64,000 nt of DNA from Marasmius tenuissimus (lineage: Eukaryota > Basidiomycota > Agaricomycetes > Agaricales > Marasmiaceae). Made by a program: the position numbers and the translations under genes. Under the pieces are notes generated by a model. That model saw only the letters and a program-made list of their open reading frames with translations, was not told where the DNA came from and searched no databases. Below are positions 11,394-23,011 of this stretch, in pieces (positions within the stretch are counted from its first letter, which is position 1; every line of letters starts with the position of its first letter). Location of the stretch: positions 1,240,001-1,304,000 of the forward strand of contig JAQOTA010000053.1 in assembly GCA_029532415.1 (NCBI GenBank). Reading direction: 5' to 3'.

Positions 11394-12480
11394 TGTGAGG
11401 TGAAGCTATCCGTTCTGTACCTCTGCAGCCCACGCAGCTCGCTCATCTTCAGGACCATGTGTAGAAACTGTCTATCAATTTCCCCTCTCTATTTAGGTCG
11501 CACACTGGATTTCTGGGCGCTTTGTTATAGTTCATGGATTGTGTACGCATAGTATCCATACAAATTCCAACCCGTCTTCCGATACCTTACGTCCAGTCTG
11601 CTTGGAATTCACATGCGGTCTAGTTACCATCGCCTTGTCGGTAATTCACGGTTATGCCTCCAAAGCGGGGCTGAGCAATTGTATACATACACCATGGTTG
11701 GGGTTTGCTCTCAATGATCAGATTATTGAAGAGTGGTATCAACGGTACTGTGAACAAGAATATGCATAGATAGGTAGAGCATGAGAAGAAAAGGAAGGGG
11801 GGCACTTCAGTCGCGTCTTAAACTATGAAGAGAGAAACCAGGTTGAGTCCACTCTTCGCGAGATGGTGTATCTCCCCGAGGGTATGCCCATTGCTCGCCA
11901 CCTGAGACAACAATTTGACCTTATCAGAGTCCTTGTCAAGTCTGCCTTGAGCCTGACCCCGATCCCTGCTTCGTCAGATCAACCATCGAGGGGACAGACC
12001 ATGCCTCCCTTGGGCAAAGTCCCGTCGACAAAATATCCCCGGATGGCTCAGGCAGTGCGAGCTGTGGGGTGCATCAATCGAGTGCTATAGCGAGAGGAAG
12101 TTAGTCACTTGAAGGTACGTGACGAAGAAAGCGCAGTTGACTTACCACCGGGGAATCTTGCGTTAGGTCAGAACGACCGATCCCGAAGAGGATAGACGCG
12201 TTCTTTGCTGTGTTGACGTCGATTCAGAATCGAGGCTTTGAACACACAAGTGGTGAACGGAAAAGATTTACAATTCAAGAGAAATGACGGGATCTACGGG
12301 AGTTGGTGTGAGCCTATCTGGAAACTCTCAGGACTGGTTAGAATATTTGCAACTGCTGTATTTCCGATGGGAAAGCTGGTGTTGACCTCAAATGCTCCTC
12401 TTCCAACTCCACCAGGGCATCTAGGCCTCCTGCAGCGAACCCGGGCTGAGCTCCTGGGGTCTGTTGGCTCATGAATGTCT
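11394..12480 (-). pseudogene. tail-to-tail - strand remnant beside F1-A
   Basis: The - strand matches 51.14-52.2 kb closely and 32.9-33.5 kb more distantly. The shared pieces include a reading related to LSQVVSNGHTLGEIHHLAK and an intron starting GTAAGTC near 12.15 kb. Relative to the 51-52 kb copy, two bases are missing near 12.18 kb, and stops interrupt the likely frame. It may be the 3' end of an F2-type gene, since F2 similarity begins just to the right, or a separate lost gene. No function is recognised. Confidence 0.3.
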
Positions 12481-12499
12481 ATCCTGCTTCCCGTGTTCG

Positions 12500-14785
12500 T
12501 GTTGATGGGTATCGATAGCACCATCCGGTACAACTCGCCAGGTGCTACACGCTGAATCGTCCCATCCTCTGCCCCTGGCATCCTCTGAGCCTCGGAAGGT
12601 AACTCAAATCGCAGCACAGAGCCTACGAATCCCCTCTGTTGTTACATTGCGAATCATAGTATCGTCCACCGCCCCTGGGAAGCCTGACTCAGTTCCAACT
12701 GGAGACCACCTATTGCCGCCCATTGGGTCGAAGCTCCCGGTCGTCAAGCATGAATGAGGCTCTCTGGGTGTTTCGAGGCACTGGCAAGAGCGTGAAAGGG
12801 TTGCTATGGTTCATGATGCTGTACGAATCGTAGCAGCGTCCGGATTATGGAACTTGGTTGACCGTGGCACCATAAAATCAAACTCGTGGATGTGAATATC
12901 CCACCGAGGCGGATAAAAGCCGCTGTTGGCACCTGGCCCGCTATAGGGATGCCTTCGTACTAAACCGAGCTGGGGGAGTAACCACTGTAGACCTGCATTT
13001 CCAAATTCCATGTCCTGAGGGCCGTCGAGCATCGGAAAAACGAGGAATGCCCGGATTCGCTTTGGTTGAGAGCGTCGGTGATGTAAAGGAGCAGCTAACT
13101 GGCAACCGTTTGAACTGCCGAACGCTTTGGCTGACCACTATCCAGGACTTTCGACCTCGATCTTCTGTGAGAGCAGGGAGTTTGGATGGTGAGATGAGGT
13201 ACACGGCGGGGCGGCGGGAGGAAGGGACGTGATCATCAGCTTCCAGTATTTAGGTACGGCATCGGTGGTGACGGTCAATCTGGATAGCTACTGAGGCGGT
13301 GAAGGAGTCGAAGCGTCATCAGGTTCAAAATTCAAGAGATCATCATCAGGGCCGATGCGACTAGGCAGCGAAGGTGGTCCTTGGGTATAGCATGCGGAGA
13401 GTAGGGGGTGGGGGTCGCATACTGATCATTGGAAAGAGCACCAGTGTCGTTAATGTCAAGTGTCCCGTCGACCAAGATGGGAGATGTCGATGTCGAGGGG
13501 TCACGGCTGGGTTCTTCGGGCACCAGAAGGCAGGGAAGGGGGGGAAGTGAGAAACGAGATTCGAGCCTGTCCACACCTAGCACCTCATTTCATCCCCTGT
13601 TACTGTTCCTAGTTTCTCCCACTGAGCGCATTCTGAGGTGGGCGTGGTTCAAAGTAGAACTCGGTGGAACGGTGAACGAAGATGTAACTCGATATTCCAT
13701 CGACGTGAGAGTTCGATGAACGAGGCAGGGAGGAGAATGAGACAAGTGATGACGACGGATTTCGAGATGTCTTTATAGTATTGGGATAGGAAGGAGCTGG
13801 TGCCAACTCCGATTTCGACTTTTTGAGGTACTGGTCTGAGTTGGGTACCATCGTGGTCCCACCGTTATCAGCACACACTACTATCTGAACAACGATCAGC
13901 AAAGAAGTCGGTTGTATGAGGACTACGAGTACTCACATCCTCTATTGAGGTGTCTTCATGAGGCTCTCTGGCTGTCGAAGAGGTGAGAGTGAGAAACATG
14001 AAAGCCGTGTATCGTTCATGTTGCCGAACAAAACGTGGCGTCCGAGTTTTGGGAATTATCGTACTATGCATTCGAGCTCGACGGCTGCTGAGGTTGTCGG
14101 ACATGATAAGGCGTTTGAGTTAGACCCGCTATAGCGATGTCTTCGAGGGTGTCTGGATCAGAGATGGAGAAGTAGCCGGTGAAGCTGGAACCCAAGACCC
14201 GTCATGTCTCGGGGCTATCAGGCATTGGCACTGCGATGAACAGCCGAACTTGTCCTCGTTGAGGACATCGACAATGCAAAGAGGCAGCGAAATAACGTCC
14301 GGTTGATGTATCGAACGCCCCTCTGGCTAGCTGTTGGCCAAGACCCTTCGCCCACAATCTATTGCGTTCCTAGTCCATCCACTCCTTATCACCACCACCC
14401 CATTTCATCGTCTGTCTGTGCTCCTGGTTTCCCTCGTTGAGCGTCTGAAGCGTGGTTCGAATGAGAGTTCGGTAGAATGAATTCACGGGGATGTAGCTGC
14501 ATATTTGATTGGCGTGACAGTACGATGGACAAGGCAGGGAGGAGACCGAGATAGCGATGGTGACGGATTTCGAAGGAAGAGTCCAGTTACAGCTGCAATG
14601 TTAAAGACTTTCTGGAGATCTGGTTTACGTTGGAGAGCCGTCGTGGTTGTGCTGTCGCGCTGCCGTATCTGTACAACGATTAGCAAAAAAAGTCGACTGA
14701 ATGTGATGATAACGGGTATTGGCACCTTTCCTGTCGAGGATGTCCAACTGAACATCCCAATCGAGGTCGTCGTCTTTGGCACCAC
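12500..14785 (-). pseudogene. F2 family member 2, partially duplicated within itself
   Basis: The - strand start MVPKTTTSIGMFSW at 14785 matches other F2 starts. Downstream, an F2 body block occurs twice. The landmark GTAGCC/GTAACCACTG lies at both 14.17 and 12.98 kb, and a GAGCG..CTGA.GCGTGGTTC landmark lies at both 14.44 and 13.62 kb. The inner block holds NSDQYLKKSKSELAPAPSYP, and the end holds LLPQLGLVRRHPYSGPGANS and PPRWDIHIHEFDF before a stop at about 12811. The block at 12.5-14.1 kb is nearly identical to 52.5-53.8 kb. No known domain is recognised. The copy looks rearranged rather than a clean gene, although the 73-codon terminal ORF is well preserved in the duplicate. Confidence 0.4.
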
Positions 14786-14999
14786 AATGTTCTATTTGTG
14801 GTCTGAATCTGTCTCTTTCCTGAGCGTGATGGGTTTAGATTTATGGCGGGTATCTGGTCAGTACGGCGAGTTGTAAGGGATGGCTTCTAAATGGTGGTGC
14901 AGTAAACATACTGAAGGGCAGAGGAAGAGGAGAGAAACGCGTCACTAGAGGGTGCACGAGTGATGGTCTCGTCGACGATTTCAGCCGCCTTGGTTGTTT

Positions 15000-16450
15000 C
15001 AGCATTGAGAACACCGTGCGAGCTATTCCCTTCTCTCTATATATTCTCTTCTGTCATGTCTTTGGCTTTGCAAATCTCATCCATCCTCCCGCCCTGTTGA
15101 CTCTTGCTATTGAGTGGATGAGTGACAATCGTTTGTGCTCGATGTATCCGGTCACTGGCGGCGAGAAGTTATTGGCCAATCGATTTCTACCCAACGTTTG
15201 AGTCATAAACATCCCGGATCCAAAGTACCGTACAAAGTGGGTACTCAGTCGCGTTCGTATGAGGTTGCTGCGCCCATGAGCCTCGAGATGGTGAGTGTCA
15301 TCACGAGGAGAGAAAGAGATGGTCAATAGGCGCCCATTACCAAAACTCTCCCTCAAACCGTCATATGCATCGTGCACAACATTGTTGGGCACGTTTCTTT
15401 CACTGGTCGACAAAACGCTTCACAAGCTTTACATGCCAAATTTTCTCTGACACCTTCTGTGACTTGATTTCATCTTATCAACTGCCGCGAAATCAATTCG
15501 TTCATCGCACCCAGGCTGACATGTCAAGGCCTCCAAACCCGACCATATGCGGACTGGACGTTCCTAGTGGGGGCTTGGATGAAAATACCGAGCTTACAGA
15601 CTTTTCCCTCCCTCTCTCCGAAAACATCTACAGCGAATATGATCCCAGTCATCACCGCCCTATGCCCTCACCCATCTCCCTCGAAATGAACGCCCATGAC
15701 TAGCCACTCCCTCGAAATGAATGCCCATACTGGCCAGTGTAGAACCTGTCATTAACGATGCTACGACGGCTGCCTGCGCTCGGGAGTGATTTTGGATTTG
15801 AATGGGTGTTCACTGACCAATGGGGTTGATGTATCTCCATATTCTCCGTATCCCCTATTAGACGCCCTCTCCAGCCTCGAACATGTTTTCAATCGCGCAC
15901 GGTTCGCTCGAAGCGGTTTATTGGTGCAGTGGTTTTCCACTTCCCTCCTGATTACATGCAGACGCTAGGAGGTCGAGGTCTTTTCCCTCTTCCCGCCTCG
16001 CATGGCTAGATCTTGCCAGCGATTCTAGACCAAGGATTTTGTCGCCGAGACTTATAACCATGGACCTTGCAACACCAACTTCAGAATATACAGCTGTGGC
16101 AACTGCGAACGCGCGAAATGATAGACTATGGGTCAGTTCGAGGGCCGGGATTTGGGGCAAGGGTGATAGGCAGGGATACGAATGAAACACCGGCCTGCTC
16201 ACTCAATTACCGAGGACTGTGCTTTTGATTAGCTGCATTCTATCGGTCTCGCATCTCCACTTCCCTATTTGTTTTACATTTTGCATCTTGTGTCGGCTCC
16301 TCTTCGTCCTTCACTTCGTGGCTCTGATCAATCTGATAGTTCTCCCCTTCGTACCTTGTCATGATTCCTCCCTCGGTACACTCAGAAAGGTCAGGTGGAC
16401 GAAGCGTCTGTCTCACGTTTGACCATTCGTCTCACTTCAGTAGGATACAC
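15000..16450 (+). pseudogene. F6 family member 2
   Basis: A + strand reading ending at about 15703 contains CGLDVPSGGLDENTELTDF and LPLSENIYSEYDP. The last part matches FPLSENVHSEYAL at about 27.63 kb, and the first matches the copy near 1.76 kb. A second conserved block at about 15.84-16.19 kb (RPLQPRTC, then SPRLITMDLATPTSEYTA) keeps its order in the other copies. Between the blocks the frames are interrupted, and near 15.70-15.74 kb a short string (CCCTCGAAATGAA) is locally duplicated. Unknown family, probably decayed. Confidence 0.35.
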
Positions 16451-16776
16451 TGAAGGACCATTACCTTTTGGGCTAGGGCGGCGGACTCTTAGTTCCTTAC
16501 GGACTTGACATCTTCGAGCGTTCTTGTCAGCCACATAAGTAGCACTTCATTCGTGGCGGCCTCCTTTTTGCACTACTCTACTAAAAGTATTCAACCAAGT
16601 AACCACTTGCATATCGTTCTACTTGAGCAAGGAGGTCAACGTATCCACAACGAACACCGTTCGATCAACCAAATCAAGACTCGAGAAAAATCAGACATGT
16701 TGAACTGAGCACACTCGAAATCCGTACGAAGCAATGACCCATTCAACCAAAGTGCAGTACTACTACAAGGCTGCAA

Positions 16777-18815
16777 TCAGGCGGGACTAGAGAGCCTACA
16801 AATCACCCATCCTTGTGCGTGGAGGGTGGATCCTATATTCCAAAATCTGCCATGCCCTGGCATACCTTTCAACACCACCTCCGGCACGAGAAAACCAATG
16901 TCTGCAACCCCGAATCTGAGATCCGCTGGTTGTAGAATTTGACGCGAATTATCTTGAATTTTCGTTGGTCGGTCGCAAATGGGATCAAACGGCCGCATAT
17001 TCAAGGTACGATGGCGAGAGAAAACTCACACTAGACTACTTTGGCAGCATTCTCTGCTGCACGGTATACGTCCGACAGATACTCGAGTCTCTCCTCAAAC
17101 CAACCCGTCAATTCCGTCCCCACCTCTTTCGCCTTCCTAAGCTGCTCCGGGTAAGGATCGGCGACGTAGCTTTCCGGCAACCCATAATACGTGAGCCACA
17201 GTACCAGTCGTTGATCAACGGGCTCACGTAGAGGGCATTCTCGCAGCATCGACGGTAATTGGTCCGACTTGTTTTGACAGGCCCGATATTGAGGCTCGCA
17301 AGATGCTGGGTCGCCTTGACTCTCAGAAGTGAGCATTTCGTCCCGTTATTGAGGCTACGGATTGCGCGAAGCTCGATCCCAAAGGCCTGTAGTTTGAGAA
17401 AGCGATGAAAGTCTGGGTATGAACAGCGGTGTGACAAAAGTCAGCAACGGAACGAGAACGTCGACCCAGGTGGTATAGTATACCTGTGAGTAACCCGGAA
17501 GGCACACCGGCGGACGAAAGTCGCTCTGGAGTCTGAGAACGAGTCAAAAGTCAGCTTATGCCTCTGTGCATCAAGAATATCCGAGAATCTCACATCCTCT
17601 GCCAGAAAAGTGCTGCATTGGGAATCACTTTGTCTGATAGATGCCGGAGAGATGACCACTTTCACCGTGCAGGTGACAGTTGCGTGGTTCTGTATGCGCG
17701 TCCAACCAGATACTACCGCTTGGTTTCCATCATTTGGGGAGATCATGATTCTATGTCGCGGTATGGAAGGCCGATTGAGTGTTTGTGGATGACCTTGAGT
17801 ATTGAGGTTTTTTTTCCGTTTCGTAGGAGGCGTGGTGAGGCGCAACTTAAACCAGATCTGCATATTTTCTGGTGCTGTCTCGGTGGACGAGGAGGGTTGA
17901 AGGCGAAGATAGTTGTGTTTGACTCAGGTACCCCAGCGCGGCGGCCCGCTGAAGAATCATCAATCCTTCTCGAGTCGCAATTCTACATCGTCGTCTGGTC
18001 GTATTCGAGCTTGAAAAGTGAATTCCAGTGGCTTCCTTGGCATTCGTGAATATGAGGAAACGTAGAGAAGAAGAGTACACTACGTACTCATAACCTTTTT
18101 ATGACACTGTCTGGGAATATTCAACCCCCATGTTGCATATCCTGGCCGACCTGTGACATTGAGATCTGGGCTTGGAAGGACAGATAGAACTGAGCGATAC
18201 ATACTCAATGAGCTTTTGTTTGTGTGTTGGGGAAGGTGGTACAGAAAGAAGGAGGCAAGAGCCTGAAGATCCCCAAAGGCTACTGGTTGAATTCGTGCAC
18301 AGGCCCTCTGTCCCCGAGTCCCCATGCTTGAGTCGTGCGGATACAATATGGCGTACAGACGCAAAGATCTCAAGCAAGGTGTCATCGAGATTTTCCAATT
18401 GTTTCTGCACGACATGTTTCAAGAACGTTGAGCTCGGGAGGTTCAAAGGGGACAGGTTGACACTTTTGGTACTCACAGAATCCCTATATTTAGAGCTTCT
18501 GACCAATAAGATCATGGCTGAAAGCGACCCTGTTGACAATTCTGAGAGGCCTGTGTGGTGGTGGTTTAGGAGGAAACGAGTGTGGACGCGAATGTCCAGA
18601 AACGGCCTCCTGTGGATTCTCGTGGGTCCAACAGGTTCGAAATTTCCGCCGCGGGCCGATATTCTCTCTTCCCATAACTTCCATGTTCCTTGTTCAACTC
18701 TCCCCAAAGTCTGTTCGTCGACCACGCAGTGTAGTGTCTCATCGCAAACTCGGCACATACAAGTAACATCAACCATCACGACAGGAGCTGGAACTGAAAA
18801 ATAGGTTATGATCAT
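16777..18815 (-). pseudogene. F3 family member B, multi-exon, best-preserved copy
   Basis: The - strand holds several open blocks in one order. The first open stretch (18815-18099) has CMCRVCDETLHCVVDEQ then GTWKLWEERISARGG. A middle block at 17.86-17.44 kb has DVRFSDILDAQRHKLTFDSF. Then comes FLKLQAFGIELRAIRSLNNG at about 17.4 kb. The block at 17.26-17.03 kb reads VDQRLVLWLTYYGLPESYVA and later GWFEERLEYLSDVYRA. The terminal block ends GWVICRLSSPA at 16777. Parts recur in order at 28.6-30.4 kb (EKGMDWFKATLEYVAEVYRL), and TWKLW also recurs at 38.3 kb. It starts about 260 bp upstream of F1-B in divergent orientation, so the two could share a promoter. Exon joins were not resolved and no domain is recognised. 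It may be functional or decaying. Confidence 0.4.
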
Positions 18816-18857
18816 TCTGGCATCAGTCTGGTGAGTCGGATTCTTGATATCACCGTT

Positions 18858-18890
18858 GACCGCTGACCGCTGATTGATGGTCTACAAGGA
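18858..18890 (+). promoter_or_regulatory. conserved F1 upstream box (B copy)
   Basis: A directly repeated GACCGCT unit (GACCGCTGACCGCTG) followed by ATTGATGGTCTACAAGGA lies about 220 bp before the F1-B start. The same string occurs at the equivalent place before F1-C (30466). I did not see it before F1-A, F1-D or F1-E. It could be a promoter element or simply shared ancestry. Confidence 0.35.
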
Positions 18891-19078
18891 CTTCCTTCTT
18901 CCATATTGATAACAAGGACAGCATTGAGTCACGGTCGTGGAAATTTGCGGGTCTGGTGCGACGAAAAAACCAAAACAGGCGTTGCTGTAGACTCGGAGCA
19001 TCGCCATGTGTTGACCACGATGGAGCTAAACGGCTTATCTCTTGACCATCACCTTCCCTCCCTCTCGTCTCTCACTCG

Positions 19079-21133
19079 ATGCTCCCCGGATTCTTTCACA
19101 ATGCGCAAAACCTGCGTATCACCGGCGGTAACTTCAATCAAGTTCAGCGAGATCAGTACAATTACAGTTACACGACAATAGTCCAAGCAAAGGAGGAGGA
19201 ACTCACAGAATTTGATGGCGTGAGTAGGGAATGTTCTGCTGAGCCGCGTGAATCTGACCTTGGTCTTAGTTTTTCAAGGTAGAAAGAGGCGCACTCTTGA
19301 AGTTGAAGGACATTGGGCGTACCACATACCCGCGACGATGGGACTATGGGGATAGAAGGGAGGGGAAACCTCGAGCTGACAGAACAGTCTGTACAGCAAG
19401 GGTGCTGGATCGGCCGGGAATGGTGTTTACAGTGGTGCAGTATAGCGGACCGGATGCGCAGAGAGTATGTCAATGAAATCTCGAGATAGATGAACCATCT
19501 AACTCTTTCTCCAGGTTTTCAAAGAAGACTTTCGGAGGTTGTCGAGAATACTGTGTGCCCTTTCTCCAAGTTTTTGTCATCGCGGACACTCAAATCACTC
19601 TAGGACTTCGAACGCATCACAAATCTACGGCTACACTAAGTCGGAAATTCCCTCGATCTTAATGCATAACGGTACGTGGTTGCATGCTGTGGGTCGAGCT
19701 TGACTGATGTTTCTATTGCAGAACTGATACCAGCTGCGCACTTGGATGTTGGGTGGTTGGGTCAGAATTATGTCAGTAGTGTAGCTGTAAGTAGCCAATG
19801 TAATATCTGGATCCATTTGAATGAACTGGTTATAGAACCAATTGGGTTATGACTTGTTGACCTCGGAGGTGTGGTTGGATGTTGGAAGAGGAGTGTTTTG
19901 TCGTGGTCCACCAGGGCCGGGCGAAGTGGCGCCGTGGGGTGGTTTTGGGATTGGAGGCTTGCCTTTGACCGCGGAACTCCTTCAAGAAGATGTTTTGATA
20001 CGCTTCTTGGCGAGTCAAAAGTCGAAGCAAGCGGATTGCATTGTTGTTCAGGATTTTGCGTTGGCAGATGTTCGGCCGTCGCTCCAGGATTTGACTTGGG
20101 TGCCTGAACGAGTCTCTCAGCCAACTGTCTTTTCGACGTTGACAAATACCCCCATCGCCGTCGCAAACAATGTCTGGGAGAGCATAAATGAATGTCTTTC
20201 AGATCGGAAATTGCTGGAAAATGGGCTGACCAGGTGCGTGTTTGAAGAAACCATCTACTTGCTTGTCTGACACATCGAATAGATTCGCACTCACTGGTTC
20301 ACTCCGGGATATTTGGTTGGAATGGAATGGAAATCCACGCCACGCCTGGATGTCGCAAGCTTTGAGCATTTTTCATGCTCGTGGAATCGATTTAGAGGAA
20401 GATTTGGGTGTCTACGGTGCGTTATAAGGCTTTCATATTCCCTTTCCACCTGCCAACATCTTCTAGAACTTGTCTGCCCTCGTACCAACCTGTTCAGCGA
20501 CTTTCTGGACCCCCCTGAAGCCCAACTCGAGCGACGATCCCAACAACCAATCTACCTCTTCATTCACCCACCACCTTACGACCTGCATGATTGCAAAACA
20601 TCTTCCCTCCATCATTGGTCTTTTCACGAAGACGGTCACTCCCCTCTCTCTCGCGAAACCTGTCACAACCTCGGCCTCCCCATCCAACTCAAATTAGAAT
20701 ATTTTGTCTCCTGTTCATATTTTTGGTCCAAGGACACCTACAACCAGATGTACCAATATCAGCTCAACCGAGGCTTCGACCCTTCCACTATTGATTTTGC
20801 TCGACACGTTGGTTATGATCAACACATTTTCCGGCCTGTGAACGACTCAGATCGGTTTGAGATCCAAAAAGGTTTGCTTCGTCTCTCTCAGTTCTTTGCT
20901 ATAGCCTGACGTTCTCTTATCTGTTGTTAGAATCTCTGACCGAGAGTAGACCCTCCACGCCGACATCCGATATTCAAGAGATGGAAGACTTTCTGACTCC
21001 AGGATTCGCGACCTCTACAGCCCGACAGAACCTCACCAGCCTTTGGTCACCCGCGTTCCTCCTGTCTCCCTCAGGAGATCTGGCTGAACTGTTCACTTCG
21101 ATCGGAAAACTTGATATGGAGGACATTGACTGA
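19079..21133 (+). CDS. F1-B, FNxVxGDQ-family protein, 548 aa, nine exons
   Basis: Exons: 19079-19219, 19270-19464, 19515-19552, 19604-19671, 19722-19786, 19836-20233, 20283-20416, 20467-20871 and 20931-21133. All introns are GT-AG and 49-59 bp, and the exons total 549 codons with no internal stop. The start MLPGFFHNAQNLRITGGNF leads into NQVQRDQYNYSY, the family motif. VVQYSGPDAQR closes exon 2, LDVGRGVFCRGPPGPGE lies in exon 6, SLHHWSFHEDG in exon 8, and the acidic end is MEDID. The C-terminal exon differs most from the other copies and is Ser/Pro-rich. Cellular role and partners are unknown. It lies divergent to F3-B. Confidence 0.85.
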
Positions 21134-21139
21134 CATTCC

Positions 21140-21940
21140 GTTTGGAGGTTAATCAATTCGTTCTATACCTCCGCCGCCAGCGCAACTCACATATCCTCAG
21201 GATTTACCACGATCTGGCTACCCTTGTATTTCTTTTCGGCGCTCTATCAATTATGTTGTAGGTAGACGAGCCACGTCCACGAAGGCTGAACCCTTTCCGG
21301 GGCTTTTGCTGTAGTGTGCGTTTTATTATCGTTGTACTTCTCGTAGTCTCCTGTATAGTTTACAATGGACCACCATGAATCAACCGCCATCGTAGCTTGT
21401 ATGTGGCTAACTCCCGATGCCCCGTTGAAAGTGGGCCCAGGTGGGCCTACTACCGATCTATCCAATCCGTCATGACCTTGGCATAGCACACGCCATCACG
21501 GATCCTCTTGTATCTGAAGTTCACCTGGAATTCTTAGTCAAGCTAATCATGACTGTCACTTGCAAGCTGTCCCGTTCGTCCACAGGACGCTCGACGTAGA
21601 GGGTTACTGAAGGGTTTATTTGTATGTTCATTCTAACTTCGAGCCTTTGCCAGGTAGCGTCATCAAATAAATGCAGGACAGTGCTAAGCATTTCTTACAC
21701 TCCATTGACACAGGCTACAAGTTTGAAATGACATTCGTTCAGTCGGCTATCAGCTAATCCAATGGAGAAAGGACTCCCCCAGGGCTTTGAGTAAAATTAT
21801 TAGACGTCTCTATCGAAGACGAAGCGTGAGCATCTACACGTACTCAAGAAACAAGAGTCAGTGGTCACTCAGCGCGACGACGGCAATACTGTATCCAGAC
21901 TCCATCAAACACTTTCCCTTCCGAATGCTCTCGAATCTCA
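21140..21940. other. no supported gene
   Basis: This is the 3' flank of F1-B. Short ORFs show no paralog support or recognisable motif. It holds no obvious terminator signal beyond AT-rich patches. Confidence 0.5.
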
Positions 21941-21943
21941 AAC

Positions 21944-22279
21944 TCATAGGGAATGTGGACCCCTGATTAGCCACGCATGATACATCGCCACTCTCATTAC
22001 TCGATGTCCTTCCTGTGTAGGGCTTGCCGAAAACGGTGGTGACTCCAAGTCCGATATCGATTCTGGTACCGACTGGGACGTGTCATTAATGGGCCGAGCC
22101 GCGAGAGAGACTGAGAGGAGGGACAATAGGTGGCGCGTAACGCTTTTCTTCACGGATTCGACGTGTTCATGACAAAGGTAAGTGTTTGGGTATCCAAGTC
22201 TGGAATAATCCTCCGATAGCACTGCTTGGCAGTAACGGTAGATGTTGGCGTAGTGACGATCGTGATTTGTGCGAAACAC
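21944..22279 (-). other. possible coding exon, unknown protein
   Basis: A 111-codon open - strand frame contains HDRHYANIYRYCQAVLSEDY and then PNTYLCHEHVESVKKSV. It has the amino-acid texture of real protein, but its first codon is GTG, so a start or splice acceptor must lie further right. The frame stays open slightly upstream through KFKIVF. No paralog was found in the window and no domain is recognised. It may be one exon of an F4-neighbouring - strand gene. Confidence 0.3.
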
Positions 22280-22529
22280 TATCTTGAATTTCTCCGACCC
22301 TATTAACCATGACGCTTGAAGCCGGCGCCAGAGAGACGGGTCTTGTTGTCAGCCATGAGACGCCTTCTGGAGGCTACCGGAAACGGAGAGGGGACTTGCT
22401 GCCACGTCGAGCTTGAGGTAGTGGATACGAGGTCGATGTCGCAGGCCGGTGGAGCGTGACGGCGTCAGTAAGTGCTTGATACTTGACCAGTTTGACCATT
22501 CAAGCCAGTTGTTTGGGCGGAGAGTGAAA

Positions 22530-22670
22530 GCCATTCTCTCGAAGAGAAGATTGGGAAAAGGGATCGGGGATGAAGAATCTGGTCGCACAGAGGGGATTGG
22601 AAGTGAAGAATTCGGAGCCTTGACCGAGAGATAGCTGAATGAAACTCCCAATCCTCGGATGTTCTTCAAA
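22530..22670 (-). other. - strand block shared by four units (PDP..S..P..E motif)
   Basis: On the - strand this reads TRFFIPDPFSQSSLRENGF. Same-frame relatives occur at about 34.35 kb (TRFTIPDPSSQPSPQENDY), 45.4 kb (TPNSPSPTHFAELPFEW) and 5.72 kb (PTPDSLSSIPSPEVFLE). The shared pattern in one frame suggests a once-coding exon upstream of and antisense to the F4 promoters. No domain is recognised. Confidence 0.3.
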
Positions 22671-22917
22671 GGCGTTGACTAGGGTTGTTGCTGTGGGCCA
22701 GAATCTGGGGAATCGTTGAAGATTGCCAAGACAGGTGTATTCATGTAACGCCTACGTGCCCTTCATTCCCTGCTCTCCTGATAATCTTCATCAGGTCAGA
22801 AGCTGAGGTCTTTTTTGGGAGCAGTCGCGATTGAGAGGTTGTTCGAGAGCTTGCATGAGAGTTGAAAGGAGAACACTTTCGGATTTTGGGCCCGGGCGCC
22901 ATGGAATTTTCCCGCTT

Positions 22918-22928
22918 TGACTCATTGG
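22918..22928 (+). promoter_or_regulatory. TGACTCATTGG promoter element (F4-B)
   Basis: A perfect TGACTCATTGG lies between TTTTCCCGCTT and CGCCCGGGCCAGGTTGAC, then a CT-rich tract and an ATG at about 23012. This is the cleanest copy of the module, because the gene that follows has an open first exon. Confidence 0.55.
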
Positions 22929-23011
22929 CGCCCGGGCCAGGTTGACCGTCGCGTCGGCCCTTTTCAGTCACCACCACGACGTCTCTCTCCGTCCCTTATC
23001 CTCTCGTCAGA

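Noticed and set aside
11539..11769. 76-codon + ORF downstream of F1-A, also at 51268-51498
   Set aside because: It begins with GTG and is conserved only because the block is recently duplicated. The older copy near 32.9 kb supports the - strand instead.
18172..18804. 210-codon + strand ORF
   Set aside because: It lies antisense to the 238-codon F3-B frame and does not align in one frame with the 30.1-30.4 kb paralog. I kept the - strand reading, though neither is proven.
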